Origin: an endosymbiont of Lamellibrachia barhami
Lineage (GTDB): Bacteria; Pseudomonadota; Gammaproteobacteria; Chromatiales; Chromatiaceae
Assembly (NCBI RefSeq): GCF_011947365.2
Contig: NZ_JAAVSH020000001.1
Span: 3,798,431-3,849,040 of the forward strand
Length of the DNA: 50,610 bases
Reading direction: 5' to 3'
Under the pieces are notes generated by a model, which did not search any database, was not told the origin of the DNA, and saw only the letters and a list, made by a program, of their open reading frames with translations. The position numbers and the translations under genes are program-made. Below are positions 1-8,261 of the stretch, one piece after another; the first letter of the stretch is position 1; each line of letters opens with the position of its first letter.

Positions 1-377
1 ACGGTAGCCGCCTGTTCGGTTACGTATTGCTCTTCAGAGCCGGAAGACTTCGGCACTCAGGCGCGTCCTTTTGATGCGCCAATGCACTATATCGAAGAGC
101 GAAAAATCATTTGAAACGACGTTGCTGGACCTGTCGTTAAAAGGCGGCTCTGGTCGTCTGCCCGCCGACTGGAGCAATAGCCAGATCAAGTCCGTTGGTT
201 GGATATCAAGCTTGGTGATTCGGAGACACGAGATCAAGATGCAGGCCAGTGTTGCTCACATTGGGATGGCGCGATCGGTTTCGCTGCAACACCATCAATA
301 TGGAGAGCATCACCCATCTTCGACGCGCCTGGTCGGAACTCAACATAATCCGTCCAACGACCAGCAGGAAACTAATC
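1..377. other. Left-edge region with no supported gene
   Basis: I see no convincing gene here. Short open frames exist on both strands but resemble no family and lack good ribosome binding sites. The last 20 bases carry the AGGAA ribosome binding site of the ParA-like gene. An upstream gene may end outside the window. Confidence 0.5.
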
Positions 378-1010
378 ATGCGCTCCGTCATGTTGATGAA
401 TGCCAAAGGTGGATGCGGCAAAACCACACTGGCCACCAATCTTGCAACCTGGTATGCAGACGAAGGTCTCAAGGTGGCACTCGCCGATTTCGATCCCCAG
501 AAATCCTCACTGGACTGGCTAGAGGCGCGTCAGGACTACGCCGGCATCCCCGACATCCAGGCGATCGATGCCACCGGCGAACCCATCAAGACAAAGAAGG
601 GAACCGACCTGCTGATCATGGACGCCCCGGCCGGCACCCATGGCAAGGCGATCAACAAGATGTTGAAGCGGGTCGATACCCTGGTCCTCCCGGTACTGCC
701 TTCGCCCATCGACATCCGGGCCTGCAGCCGCTTTCTCGAAGAGTTACTGAGTAGCAACCGGATCTCCCGGCATCAGACCCGCATCGGCATCGTCGCCAAC
801 CGGGTACATGAAAAGACCATCATCTACCACGAGTTGGAAAAATTTCTCGGCCACCTCAAGGTGCCGGTGATCACCCATCTGAGAGAGAGCAAAAATTACA
901 TCCAGTCGGCAGAGCGGGGTTTGGGCATTTTCGAACTGGCGCCCTCACAGGTCTATCAGGATGTCATACTCTGGGATGCGTTGTTCGACTGGCTCGATAT
1001 CAAGATCTGA
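378..1010 (+). CDS. ParA/MinD-family ATPase (orphan)
   Basis: A 210-residue P-loop ATPase of the ParA/MinD superfamily, which typically positions cargo such as plasmids, chromosome origins, chemoreceptor arrays or microcompartments on the nucleoid or at the pole. The deviant Walker A motif KGGCGKTT lies at residues 10-17 with the signature lysine at 10 and catalytic lysine at 15. The A' motif LADFDPQ is near residues 35-41 and Walker B LLIMDAP near 78-84. I chose the ATG at 378 because the family begins a few residues before the P-loop and AGGAA sits at 366-370; the frame is open further upstream but unlike the family. No ParB-like partner or obvious cargo gene lies downstream, where a minus-strand gene follows, so its partner must be encoded to the left or elsewhere. 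Family assignment is sure; the cargo is unknown. Confidence 0.88.
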   Translation: MRSVMLMNAKGGCGKTTLATNLATWYADEGLKVALADFDPQKSSLDWLEARQDYAGIPDIQAIDATGEPIKTKKGTDLLIMDAPAGTHGKAINKMLKRVDTLVLPVLPSPIDIRACSRFLEELLSSNRISRHQTRIGIVANRVHEKTIIYHELEKFLGHLKVPVITHLRESKNYIQSAERGLGIFELAPSQVYQDVILWDALFDWLDIKI

Positions 1011-1030
1011 AGCAGAACCGCCCCGGAGAT

Positions 1031-1149
1031 GTAGGATGTGCTGAACGTAGCGATGCGCATCAGTCTTGTTTGATGCGGTTCGCTTTACTCGGTAATTGCT
1101 CCTGCATTACTCTACCTCCTGCATCCCTGCAGTCGTCACCGCATCCTAC
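1031..1149. repeat. GTAGGATG-type imperfect palindrome
   Basis: The segment begins GTAGGATGTG and ends CCGCATCCTAC, so its ends are complementary, and internal GATGCGCATC and GATGCGGTTCG blocks give further pairing. Related copies occur at about 21618-21687 and 25267-25300. It fills the gap between the convergent parA-like and peptidoglycan-binding genes. It may act as a bidirectional terminator, but no T-tract is present. Confidence 0.5.
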
Positions 1150-1188
1150 AGGTTTCCTCTGCGTTTTCAGGAGCATTTCCGAACGAGC

Positions 1189-1800
1189 CTATTTGGCCTT
1201 TTCGGCCTGGCTCTGCAGTAAGGCTCTGTGCAACAGCAGTTGATCTGGCACGCCGGTCTCTTCCATCCCCACAGTCTTCTGAAACTTCATGATTGCGTCC
1301 CGCATCTTGTTTCCGTAGGCGCCATCAATGGCTCCATCGTAGTATTTGTTCTCTTTCAGCCAGGTCTGCAACCGCTCCAAAACCTCTTTATAAAGATAAG
1401 CCTTGTGCTCACCATTCTTGGCCTCCACCACCGGTGACAGGGAGACGATGCGATTACTCTTCATGGCTCTGGCCAGACTGGCTACCGCCACATAGAAACG
1501 CTGCTCCGGATTAGCTTTGCAATGCACCGCCAGCATCGTGCCAAGATAGACCGCGTTGCCCCAGGGAACGACATCGTAGGTATCTTTGGCATATTGACTG
1601 GTCGCCGTCAGGTATCCCTCCATCCAACCCAAAAACGCAGCGTATTTACCCTCGGCTTTGGCCTTCTCCTCTACATATTGACTGCAGGTGGCCAAACCCA
1701 TGCTTCTGACAGAAAACTTCCCCTCACTATCAGCCGCCCATGCCTGGGACTGGATCATCCCCATTAGCAACACGCCGGTGGCGATCCACTTGTTTAACAT
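1189..1800 (-). CDS. Secreted peptidoglycan-binding domain protein
   Basis: A 203-residue exported protein. An N-terminal signal peptide (basic MLNKW start, hydrophobic stretch, AWA-A cleavage site near residue 22) leads into a domain with two cysteines and a GWMEGYLTA segment, reminiscent of the Rap1a/Tai and HdeA-like small periplasmic fold. The C-terminal part (about 140-195) is a peptidoglycan-binding type 1 repeat: LQTWLKENKYYDG, then AIDGAYGNKMRDAIMKFQ. It probably acts in the periplasm at the cell wall; no catalytic domain is visible. The start is supported by AGGAG about 9 bases upstream on the minus strand. A terminator-like hairpin lies only 30-60 bases upstream of the start, suggesting a regulated leader. 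The peptidoglycan-binding call is good; the N-terminal domain call is tentative. Confidence 0.8.
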   Translation of the reverse strand: MLNKWIATGVLLMGMIQSQAWAADSEGKFSVRSMGLATCSQYVEEKAKAEGKYAAFLGWMEGYLTATSQYAKDTYDVVPWGNAVYLGTMLAVHCKANPEQRFYVAVASLARAMKSNRIVSLSPVVEAKNGEHKAYLYKEVLERLQTWLKENKYYDGAIDGAYGNKMRDAIMKFQKTVGMEETGVPDQLLLHRALLQSQAEKAK

Positions 1801-1830
1801 CGCGCTTCTACTCCTAACGATTAATCGGAC

Positions 1831-1862
1831 AAAAAAAAAGCTATACGGTTACCCGTATAGCT
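1831..1862 (-). terminator. Rho-independent terminator or attenuator in a gene leader
   Basis: On the minus strand, AGCTATACGG pairs perfectly with CCGTATAGCT around a 4-base loop and is followed by nine T residues. This is an intrinsic terminator reading leftwards. It lies 31-62 bases upstream of the start codon of the peptidoglycan-binding gene on the same strand. It either ends transcription from the right, although the next minus gene ends 435 bases away, or acts as an attenuator. Confidence 0.75.
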
Positions 1863-2297
1863 GGAGTTTACTACGTAGATCCCGTCCTCCGACGGATTAT
1901 TATTTTTTCAAGCACAATTCCAATTCAAATTATCTGAAACGGCGAGTCGGCGGCCTAATGCTTCCCGTCACTTCAATTGGCTAATGATTCAGATTGTGTT
2001 TCTAGCCTCGGCTATAAGCCTTGTCATAACTAGTAGCAAGCACCGTGCCACTAAATAATTTTCTTTATTATTCAAACTGTTATGAATTTCACCATTTGAC
2101 TGGCAAGCAAACCTGTAAAAGAATCCGACAGTATATTGGGGGGGGTCAAAAGGGAAGGTTTGAGAACTTTTTACGCTACAAACCTCAAGTCATTGTTTTT
2201 TAATGCGTTAGAGCAATGGCATGTAAACTCAAGAGATTTAAACGACTGTAAAATATCCTGACAATGTTTTTTAGCCCTGATTATTGCCACCCTGCGC
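1863..2297. other. AT-rich intergenic region
   Basis: 435 bases without a supported gene, clearly richer in A and T than its surroundings. It contains a short hairpin CCGTC-CTCC-GACGG at 1882-1895, the palindrome CTACGTAG at 1871-1878 and a run of eight G near 2139. A weak minus-strand promoter for the gene to the left may lie around 1895-1935. Nothing else is recognised. Confidence 0.5.
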
Positions 2298-3164
2298 TTA
2301 ATCCAGCGAGGCAGGCAACCCCTCTGCCAGAGTGGGGTAGCGCAGAACGACATCCAGCTCATCGACCATTTTGCGGTTACTCAGCCGCCGGGACTCTCCC
2401 AGATAGGAGAGCATGCCAGGGGACAACCGCCGCTTCGCCTCTGCCAGAGAGATAACAGGGGGGCGGGCAAGTCCAAGAAAATCCGCCACTTGGTTAAAGT
2501 AGGCCGTCATGGTGCCGGGGTGTCCATCACTTACGTTGTAGACCTCATCTGAACACCCCCGCGCCATCGCCGCCAGGCAGATAGCCACCAGATCTTGGGA
2601 ATGAATGTGGTTGGTTATGGGCGAGTCAGTTTCCGCCACCATCGGTGTCCCCGACTGCAACCGCTTTACCGGTAGTTTGCCCGGACCGTAGATCCCGGCC
2701 ACACGGAGAATCACCAGCTCACCGCCACCCGACAGACTCCAATCACGCCAGCGCCGTTCAGCATCCAGTCGACGCCAGGCCCGATCAGCCCTGGGAGAGG
2801 GTGGACGCTGTTCATCCACCCACTCCCCATTACAGTCACCATATACACCTGTGGTGCTCAGGTAGACCACCCGGTGCGGATGCCCGGTTTCAGCCATCGC
2901 TCGAATCAGTGCCGCCACCCGTTTATCTTCAGTACCTTTACCCGGCGGAGGGGCAAAATAGAAGAGTGAATGGCCCTCAACGACAGGAAGGGAAATTGCA
3001 GAATCATCCAGATCAACCGCCACGGAATCCAACCCCAACCCTTGAAGATTTCGGGCGCTGGCACGGCTCCGCACCCAGCAGGAGACACTGAATTCCTCCA
3101 CCGGCAGACGAAGCGCAACCCGGTGACCAATGTCTCCGCAACCAACAATAGTGACTTTCTGCAT
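2298..3164 (-). CDS. NAD(P)-dependent SDR/epimerase-like protein (YeeZ-like)
   Basis: A 288-residue extended short-chain dehydrogenase/reductase of the kind annotated as NAD-dependent epimerase/dehydratase or YeeZ-like. The N-terminus holds a beta strand followed by the dinucleotide-binding motif GCGDIGHRVA (residues 8-17). The active-site region reads VYLSTTGVYGD, with the catalytic Ser/Thr/Tyr arrangement near residues 100-110, followed by LRVAGIYGPGKLP typical of the family. The usual downstream YxxxK lysine is not clear, as in many YeeZ-type members, so catalysis may be altered or lost. The substrate cannot be told from sequence. It is divergent from the ferredoxin reductase gene at 3279, with a shared 114-base promoter region; this pairing suggests a linked redox or sugar-modification role, which is inference. 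Confidence 0.82.
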   Translation of the reverse strand: MQKVTIVGCGDIGHRVALRLPVEEFSVSCWVRSRASARNLQGLGLDSVAVDLDDSAISLPVVEGHSLFYFAPPPGKGTEDKRVAALIRAMAETGHPHRVVYLSTTGVYGDCNGEWVDEQRPPSPRADRAWRRLDAERRWRDWSLSGGGELVILRVAGIYGPGKLPVKRLQSGTPMVAETDSPITNHIHSQDLVAICLAAMARGCSDEVYNVSDGHPGTMTAYFNQVADFLGLARPPVISLAEAKRRLSPGMLSYLGESRRLSNRKMVDELDVVLRYPTLAEGLPASLD

Positions 3165-3278
3165 TACCCAATCAACTCCCCGGTTTAATTCCTGACTAAA
3201 ATAGGCGAGAATTATTCGTTTACTGTTTTCTTGCCTGAATTCGTAGATTCAGGCTCTTACTCAATACCAAGGAATCCC

Positions 3279-4307
3279 ATGAGTTTCAAAGTTCACGTCG
3301 AACCCAGCGGTCACGAATTCAGCGTGGATGCTAACGAAAGCATCCTGGACGCAGCCGTAAGACAGGGGGTCAACCTCGCATACGGCTGCCGCAATGGTTT
3401 TTGCGGAGAGTGCAAAAGTACGCTGCTCGAAGGTGACGTGAGCTATACAGACGGCACCCCGCCAGCACTGGAGGAACTGCCGGAAAACAGCTGCCTGACC
3501 TGTAAGGCGATACCTTCCACCGATATCCGTCTAGAGTCAAAAGAGATCGTCGAGGCGGCGGATATCGAGATTCGCGAGTTTCCCTGTCGGGTGGATAAGA
3601 TCGAGCACCTTAACGATGACGTGATCCGCCTCTACCTTAAACTTCCGGAGGGCGAGCGACTGCAGTTTCTGGCCGGACAATATCTCAATTTCATTCTTGA
3701 AGATGGTAGCAAACGGGCGTTCTCCATCGCCAATGCACCGCACAACGACGACTTTATCGAACTGCACATCCGCCATGTTGCCGGTGGCTCTTTCACCGAT
3801 TTCCTCTTCGACGGCATGGAGGAGAAGACCATTCTGCGACTGGAGGCCCCCCTGGGCAGTTACTTTCTGCGCGAAGAGTCATCCCGACCCATCATCTTCA
3901 TGGGAGGCGGTACCGGCTTTGCGCCGTTGAAAGGCATTATCGAACACGCCTTCGAGATCGGCATCGATCGGCCCATGCACCTCTACTGGGGAGTTCGCGC
4001 CAAACAGGATCTCTATCTGCCTGAGATGCCTGAAGCCTGGGCGCGGGAGCATGCCAACTTCAGCTACACACCGGTCCTCTCTGAACCCGATACAGATTGG
4101 GAAGGGAAAAACGGCTGGGTACACGACCAGGTAATCAGCGACACCCCGGATCTGAGCGGCCACGAAGTCTACATGAGCGGTCCACCCCCCATGATCCAGG
4201 CGGGAAAGGAGACCTTCCTCGCACACGGACTGAGTGAAGAACACCTCTTTTCAGACTCTTTCGAGTATGGCGCCGCAGCAAAACAACGGCGGGCGGAAAA
4301 CGGATAA
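3279..4307 (+). CDS. 2Fe-2S ferredoxin-NAD(P)H reductase (CDP-6-deoxyglucoseen reductase-like)
   Basis: A 342-residue electron-transfer flavoprotein. Residues 1-90 form a plant-type 2Fe-2S ferredoxin domain with cluster ligands Cys37, Cys42, Cys45 and Cys75 (C-x4-C-x2-C-x29-C). Residues 100-200 form an FAD-binding barrel with RAFSIAN, and residues 210-335 an NAD(P)-binding domain with MGGGTGFAPLKG and a C-terminal SDSFEYG. The architecture matches CDP-6-deoxy-delta-3,4-glucoseen reductase and related oxygenase reductases that pass electrons from NAD(P)H to a partner enzyme. No partner oxygenase or dehydrase is adjacent, so the assignment of substrate is open. The ATG at 3279 is preferred over an upstream in-frame start because AAGGAA sits just upstream and the ferredoxin fold begins directly. 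Confidence 0.88.
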   Translation: MSFKVHVEPSGHEFSVDANESILDAAVRQGVNLAYGCRNGFCGECKSTLLEGDVSYTDGTPPALEELPENSCLTCKAIPSTDIRLESKEIVEAADIEIREFPCRVDKIEHLNDDVIRLYLKLPEGERLQFLAGQYLNFILEDGSKRAFSIANAPHNDDFIELHIRHVAGGSFTDFLFDGMEEKTILRLEAPLGSYFLREESSRPIIFMGGGTGFAPLKGIIEHAFEIGIDRPMHLYWGVRAKQDLYLPEMPEAWAREHANFSYTPVLSEPDTDWEGKNGWVHDQVISDTPDLSGHEVYMSGPPPMIQAGKETFLAHGLSEEHLFSDSFEYGAAAKQRRAENG

Positions 4308-4336
4308 GAGGCGTGGTCTTAGGAGGCTGTCGGGTT

Positions 4337-4528
4337 TCATAGGACCTGATAGCCTGCCTGCTGTAGCGCCTTGCCATGATCACCGATCAACGCCTTCAGT
4401 CGATCCAATTGATTGTCCTGCTGCACATCTTCATGCATGCATTCGATAAAAATCGAATTCTTGTCTCGCAAATAATCGAAATAGCGTCCAATACCTGGCA
4501 AGTAGATAGTCCATAGCCTCTCACTCTG
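4337..4528 (-). pseudogene. Possible coding remnant, minus strand
   Basis: The minus strand is open for 63 codons and ends in TGA at 4337-4339. The translation has a protein-like composition (a segment reading YFDYLRDKNSIFIECMHED and, further on, LDRLKALIGDHGKALQQAG), with amphipathic helices rather than the Arg/Pro/Ser-rich look of shadow frames. It starts right after a stop codon and has no good start except an internal Met near residue 34. I therefore read it as the C-terminal remnant of a gene whose 5' part was lost. The family is not recognised; it could also be chance. Confidence 0.35.
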
Positions 4529-4598
4529 TTACTCCAGCGCTTCAGAGCGGATAATAGTGGACGGATCCCGGCCTTGCCGGCTATGAAGGAGAAACACC

Positions 4599-4874
4599 AT
4601 GCAATCCGATCCGGAAAAACTGCTCAAACAGCACGCAAAGCTCGTTCACTCCGACATGCTCAAGGTGGTCTCTCATGTGCAGCGGGATGAGGGGGAGTGG
4701 GTCGTCAACACGCTGATGCTGGAGGGACAAGAGGTTCCCTTCAGCTATAAACGCAAACGAAGATACAAGAACATCGCCGGTCAACGGGTCAACCTGACCT
4801 ACTATCCGGGAATCAAGATAGTTGCCGGCATAGAGCTTGAAGTGATGAATGTGGTAAGGATCAAGATCGCCTGA
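4599..4874 (+). CDS. Small conserved hypothetical protein
   Basis: A 91-residue soluble protein of unrecognised family. It has no signal peptide or membrane segment. The first 25 residues are helical and basic, followed by a stretch rich in beta strands (EWVVNTLMLEGQEVPFSYKR and VNLTYYPGIKIVAGIELEVM) with a lysine/arginine-rich KRKRRYKN turn. This could be a small nucleic-acid-binding barrel, but that is speculation. The start is well supported by AAGGAG at 4586-4591, seven bases upstream of the ATG. It converges with dbpA, 35 bases away. Confidence 0.7.
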   Translation: MQSDPEKLLKQHAKLVHSDMLKVVSHVQRDEGEWVVNTLMLEGQEVPFSYKRKRRYKNIAGQRVNLTYYPGIKIVAGIELEVMNVVRIKIA

Positions 4875-4909
4875 GGAGAAGTTTGGTCACTCCGCCAATA
4901 TCCTGCCTC

Positions 4910-6298
4910 CTAGCCATGAATCAGTCTGACCCGAAACGAACGTCCCTTCAATTTTCCTTCACCTAATTTTTTCAGTGCCGGTTGAACAACGTCCTGACTG
5001 ACGGCCACATAAGCCCAGTTATCAAAAATTTGAATCTTTCCGACCTGTTTTCCGGCAATGCCGTTTTTTCCGGTCAAAGCGCCCAGAATATCCCCAGGGC
5101 GAACTTTTTGTTTTTTTCCGCCGTCAATTTGCAGCGTTGCCATTGAGGGTTTCATTGTCGGCTTTTCCAACAAGCTGAGCGGCGGCAAAGGCTCGCTATC
5201 TAAGATCGGGTCTACATTTGCGTCCAGGGAAGCGACCTTATAACTCTCTTTTTCGCTATACAATGAGTACGCGGTTCCTTTGCTTCCAGCTCGACCTGTG
5301 CGACCAATACGGTGAACATGACCTTCAGACTCATGTGCTATGTGGTAATTGATTACAGCATCCAGCGCATCAATATCCAGACCACGGGCAGCGACATCGG
5401 TAGCAACAAGAATCGAGACGCTTTTGTTGGCAAACCGCACCAATGTTTGATCACGATCTCTCTGTTCAAGATCGCCATGCAAGGCGAGCGCACTAAAACC
5501 AAGATGAAGTAACTCATCTGCCACTTCCTGGGTTTCCCGTTTGGTATTGCAAAATACCAAGGTGGATTCAGGGCGATGTTGCAAAAGCAGCAGACGCAGA
5601 GCTGTCAAACGGTGCTCATTATTCTCCACCTTGAAAAAATGCTGCTGGATACTGGCATTATCGTGCGTGGAAGCCACTTGCACCATGACGGGTTTAACCA
5701 TGATGCGCTTGGCGACAGACTGGATTTGATCTGGAAAGGTTGCACTAAATAACAGGGTTTGGCGCTGATCGGGGGTCTGATCGATGATGGCATCCAGCGC
5801 TGCCTGAAATCCCATATCAAGCATGCGATCGGCTTCATCGAGGATGAGCATATTCACATTATTCAGCTTAAGCGTGCCTTTATTCAAATGATCCTCTATG
5901 CGACCGGGGGTTCCAACAATAATATGGGCGCCATGTTCCAGTGAGCCAATCTGGGGACCGATCGACACACCGCCGCATAAGGTCAATACCTTGATATTGT
6001 GGATAGCCCGGGCCAATCTCCGAATCTCTTTTGCAACCTGATCGGCAAGTTCACGGGTCGGACAAAGCACCAGTGATTGCACGCGAAAACGCTTTACATC
6101 AAGCTTTTCCAGCAGGCCAAGACCGAACGCAGCGGTTTTCCCCGAGCCGGTTTTTCCCTGGGCGATAACATCTTTTCCCGCCAGAATATGCGGCAGGCTC
6201 TGTGCTTGTATGGGCGTCATCTCCTCATAACCAAGAGAGGATAAGTTTTTAAGCAGAGCGGCATGCAGATTAAGCGTTGAGAATGCTGATTGGCTCAA
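4910..6298 (-). CDS. dbpA: ATP-dependent RNA helicase DbpA
   Basis: A 462-residue DEAD-box helicase (E. coli DbpA has 457). DbpA unwinds a 23S rRNA segment near the peptidyl-transferase centre during 50S assembly. Visible motifs are the Q motif (MTPIQAQSLP, 28-37), Walker A AQGKTGSGKT (46-55), PTRELA (80-85), DEAD (154-157), SAT (185-187), the C-lobe ATDVAARGLDI and the arginine-finger motif HRIGRTGRAG. The last 75 residues, with GDILGALTGKNGIAGKQVGK and the following FDNWAYVAV, match the DbpA-type RNA-recognition domain that binds hairpin 92. This distinguishes DbpA from other DEAD-box proteins. The gene is monocistronic, with the yehS-like gene 58 bases upstream on the same strand. Confidence 0.93.
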   Translation of the reverse strand: MSQSAFSTLNLHAALLKNLSSLGYEEMTPIQAQSLPHILAGKDVIAQGKTGSGKTAAFGLGLLEKLDVKRFRVQSLVLCPTRELADQVAKEIRRLARAIHNIKVLTLCGGVSIGPQIGSLEHGAHIIVGTPGRIEDHLNKGTLKLNNVNMLILDEADRMLDMGFQAALDAIIDQTPDQRQTLLFSATFPDQIQSVAKRIMVKPVMVQVASTHDNASIQQHFFKVENNEHRLTALRLLLLQHRPESTLVFCNTKRETQEVADELLHLGFSALALHGDLEQRDRDQTLVRFANKSVSILVATDVAARGLDIDALDAVINYHIAHESEGHVHRIGRTGRAGSKGTAYSLYSEKESYKVASLDANVDPILDSEPLPPLSLLEKPTMKPSMATLQIDGGKKQKVRPGDILGALTGKNGIAGKQVGKIQIFDNWAYVAVSQDVVQPALKKLGEGKLKGRSFRVRLIHG

Positions 6299-6356
6299 TG
6301 TGTTTTTCCTGTGTTGGTGCTGGGGCGACTATGTTGATTGTTAAGTTTTAAACCGC

Positions 6357-6869
6357 TTAAACCTGTCTCGGCGTTTTGAGTGGTTTCCATACAGACGCGA
6401 TTTCCTGTTCAACGCCAGGACGGTATTTAAGCTGTAGCCCTTTGAGAAAATTACGCAAGACCTGGTCTTTGCAATCACGGTAGTGTTTATGACCTGGTTT
6501 ACGAAAAAACGCGCTTAATTCATGTTTACTGATACGCAACCCAGTCAGCCCTAAAATTTCCAATACATCTTCGTTTTTCAGGTTTAAGGCGATTTTTAAT
6601 TTTCTGAAAATGCCGTTGTTGGTTAAACGCTGCTCCGGTTCAGGTTGTACCCCCTCTTTTTTTCCTCGTTTGTCATTGATCAAACCATTCAGAAAAATTG
6701 CCAGTTGAGTGTCGCTACATTGTTGATACGCGGGATCATCCTCTTTTTTTAACCAATCGCTAATCTGCCCCCGGGTGACCTGATAGTCGGCCAAGCCAAA
6801 TAGAACAATCATTTTCGAATCGTTAAAGTCGAAGGTATAGCGGATACGGCGCAAGATATCGTTATTGGT
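6357..6869 (-). CDS. DUF1456 (YehS-like) protein
   Basis: About 170 residues with two tandem copies of the DUF1456 motif: NNDILRRIRYTFDFND...ILFGLADYQVTRGQISDWLKKED and NNGIFRKLKIALNLKNEDVLEILGLTG...ELSAFFRKPGHKHYRDC. Family members such as E. coli YehS (156 residues) have no established function. The frame is open up to 6974, but the family begins at the NNDIL motif. I therefore place the start at the GTG at 6867-6869, which also avoids crowding the end of hemY; a longer form cannot be excluded. Base composition is AT-richer than in the hem genes. Confidence 0.78.
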   Translation of the reverse strand, partial: TNNDILRRIRYTFDFNDSKMIVLFGLADYQVTRGQISDWLKKEDDPAYQQCSDTQLAIFLNGLINDKRGKKEGVQPEPEQRLTNNGIFRKLKIALNLKNEDVLEILGLTGLRISKHELSAFFRKPGHKHYRDCKDQVLRNFLKGLQLKYRPGVEQEIASVWKPLKTPRQV

Positions 6870-6983
6870 CACAAGTATGCTCTGATCAAGAAATAATAGA
6901 GGGGTAATTGGATCTGGGTAGTCACGGAGTCTGCGTGAGCGGCCCCTCATCAAAAATCGGGGCAGGCAAAGCATCCATCTCGC

Positions 6984-8261
6984 CTAAGAACTCTCCACTC
7001 CCAGCAGTAATTCTGACGACTGTTTGCTGTTTGTCTCTACGGAGGCAGGCAACTGTTTCACCATATCCTGTAACGTCGCCGGACCTGTCGATAAAGATAA
7101 TCCCGAGCGATAGCAGTCCATCGCGGCCTCTGATTCGTCCATCTGCTCCAGCAACGCCCCGAGTTCCCGGTAGGCCTCAGGTGACGGCGCAAGTCCGATC
7201 CTGGCTTCGAGATAACTCCTCGCCTTACCCCAGAGTTTGCAGCGAAGACAGAGGCGGGCGAGGGTCAACAACAGCACAGGATCATCCGCATGCTCCGGCA
7301 ACCAGCTTTCGGCCAAAGCAAGACGCTGAGCGGGGTCACCCCCCCCGATCGCAGCGAACAGCGTCACAAGCCGGTCACTCCAGGTGTGTCGCAGATAGTC
7401 GATGATGATCCTTTCGGCCTGATCGCCCGTACCCCGCTCTGTCTGCAGTTCACAGTAGACCTCCACCAACGCCTGGTTGCCGCGCAGTGAACGGGGCAGT
7501 TGATTCCATAACCTCAGCAGCACGAGTTGATCACTCTCCCCGGCGGCCTTGCGCAGCCGCTCCAGATAGACCCGGCTCTCCAACTCAAGCTGCTCATCCT
7601 GCGTAATGACCTTGCGGCGGCGCAACTCTGGTAGCAGGCCCTCCAGTTTGTCCCACTCACCCAGGTCTTCGTAGAGCTTCTTCAACAACTTCAGGACATA
7701 GGCGTGTTTCGGCGCCAGGGTGCGCACATGCATGAGGGTCGCCAACGCCTGCTCATATTGCTGGTGGGCAAGCTGCAACTCCGCCTGGGTGAGACCGACC
7801 GCCACATCTGCCGCCGGCATGCTTTCGTGGGCCAGGTTCAGGTAGTGGTCCCGGCGCTCATGGGCGCCCTGCAACTGCGCCGCCCGGGCTGCGGCCAGGT
7901 AGTTGAGCAACGGCGTCTCAGACTGGCTCGCGTAACGCAGCAGGTGCTTCTCTGCCGGTTCCCAGCGTCCTTCTGCTAGCTCCACCAGCCCCTGGGTCAG
8001 AGCCTGCTGAGCCTTGCGTGTCCGGCGGTGTCCCCGCCAATCGTGCACCTGCCCCGGAAAGGCCCAGAGACGGGAGAGAGATCTCAGCAACAGGTAGAAG
8101 AGCACAAACAACAGCGCTCCCGCCAGGACGAAGAGCGCCAGACTGCCCTCTATCGTCCAGTGTCCATAGCCGATGAGCACATAGCCGTTGTCCTCTTTCA
8201 CCCACAGGGTCAAAGTGGCGGCGAACAGCAGGGCAACAAAACCGGCGATGAGGGACTTCAC
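6984..8261 (-). CDS. hemY: HemY, inner-membrane TPR protein of the haem operon
   Basis: A 425-residue protein of the HemY family found at the end of hemCDXY operons in gammaproteobacteria. Two N-terminal membrane segments (about residues 3-22 and 41-62) are followed by a cytoplasm- or periplasm-facing array of tetratricopeptide-type helices, with repeated ALA/LLxLLxxLY motifs and a final YRELGALLEQMDESEAAMDC. Its precise role is unclear; it is not the protoporphyrinogen oxidase also called HemY in Bacillus. It overlaps hemX by four bases, indicating translational coupling. Confidence 0.9.
   Translation of the reverse strand: MKSLIAGFVALLFAATLTLWVKEDNGYVLIGYGHWTIEGSLALFVLAGALLFVLFYLLLRSLSRLWAFPGQVHDWRGHRRTRKAQQALTQGLVELAEGRWEPAEKHLLRYASQSETPLLNYLAAARAAQLQGAHERRDHYLNLAHESMPAADVAVGLTQAELQLAHQQYEQALATLMHVRTLAPKHAYVLKLLKKLYEDLGEWDKLEGLLPELRRRKVITQDEQLELESRVYLERLRKAAGESDQLVLLRLWNQLPRSLRGNQALVEVYCELQTERGTGDQAERIIIDYLRHTWSDRLVTLFAAIGGGDPAQRLALAESWLPEHADDPVLLLTLARLCLRCKLWGKARSYLEARIGLAPSPEAYRELGALLEQMDESEAAMDCYRSGLSLSTGPATLQDMVKQLPASVETNSKQSSELLLGVESS

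Noticed and set aside
34-237. Short frames at the left edge on both strands
   Set aside because: No start signal, no family resemblance; they overlap each other.
2171-2362. 63-codon minus-strand frame downstream of the SDR gene
   Set aside because: Overlaps the end of the SDR gene in another frame and has no start signal or family match.
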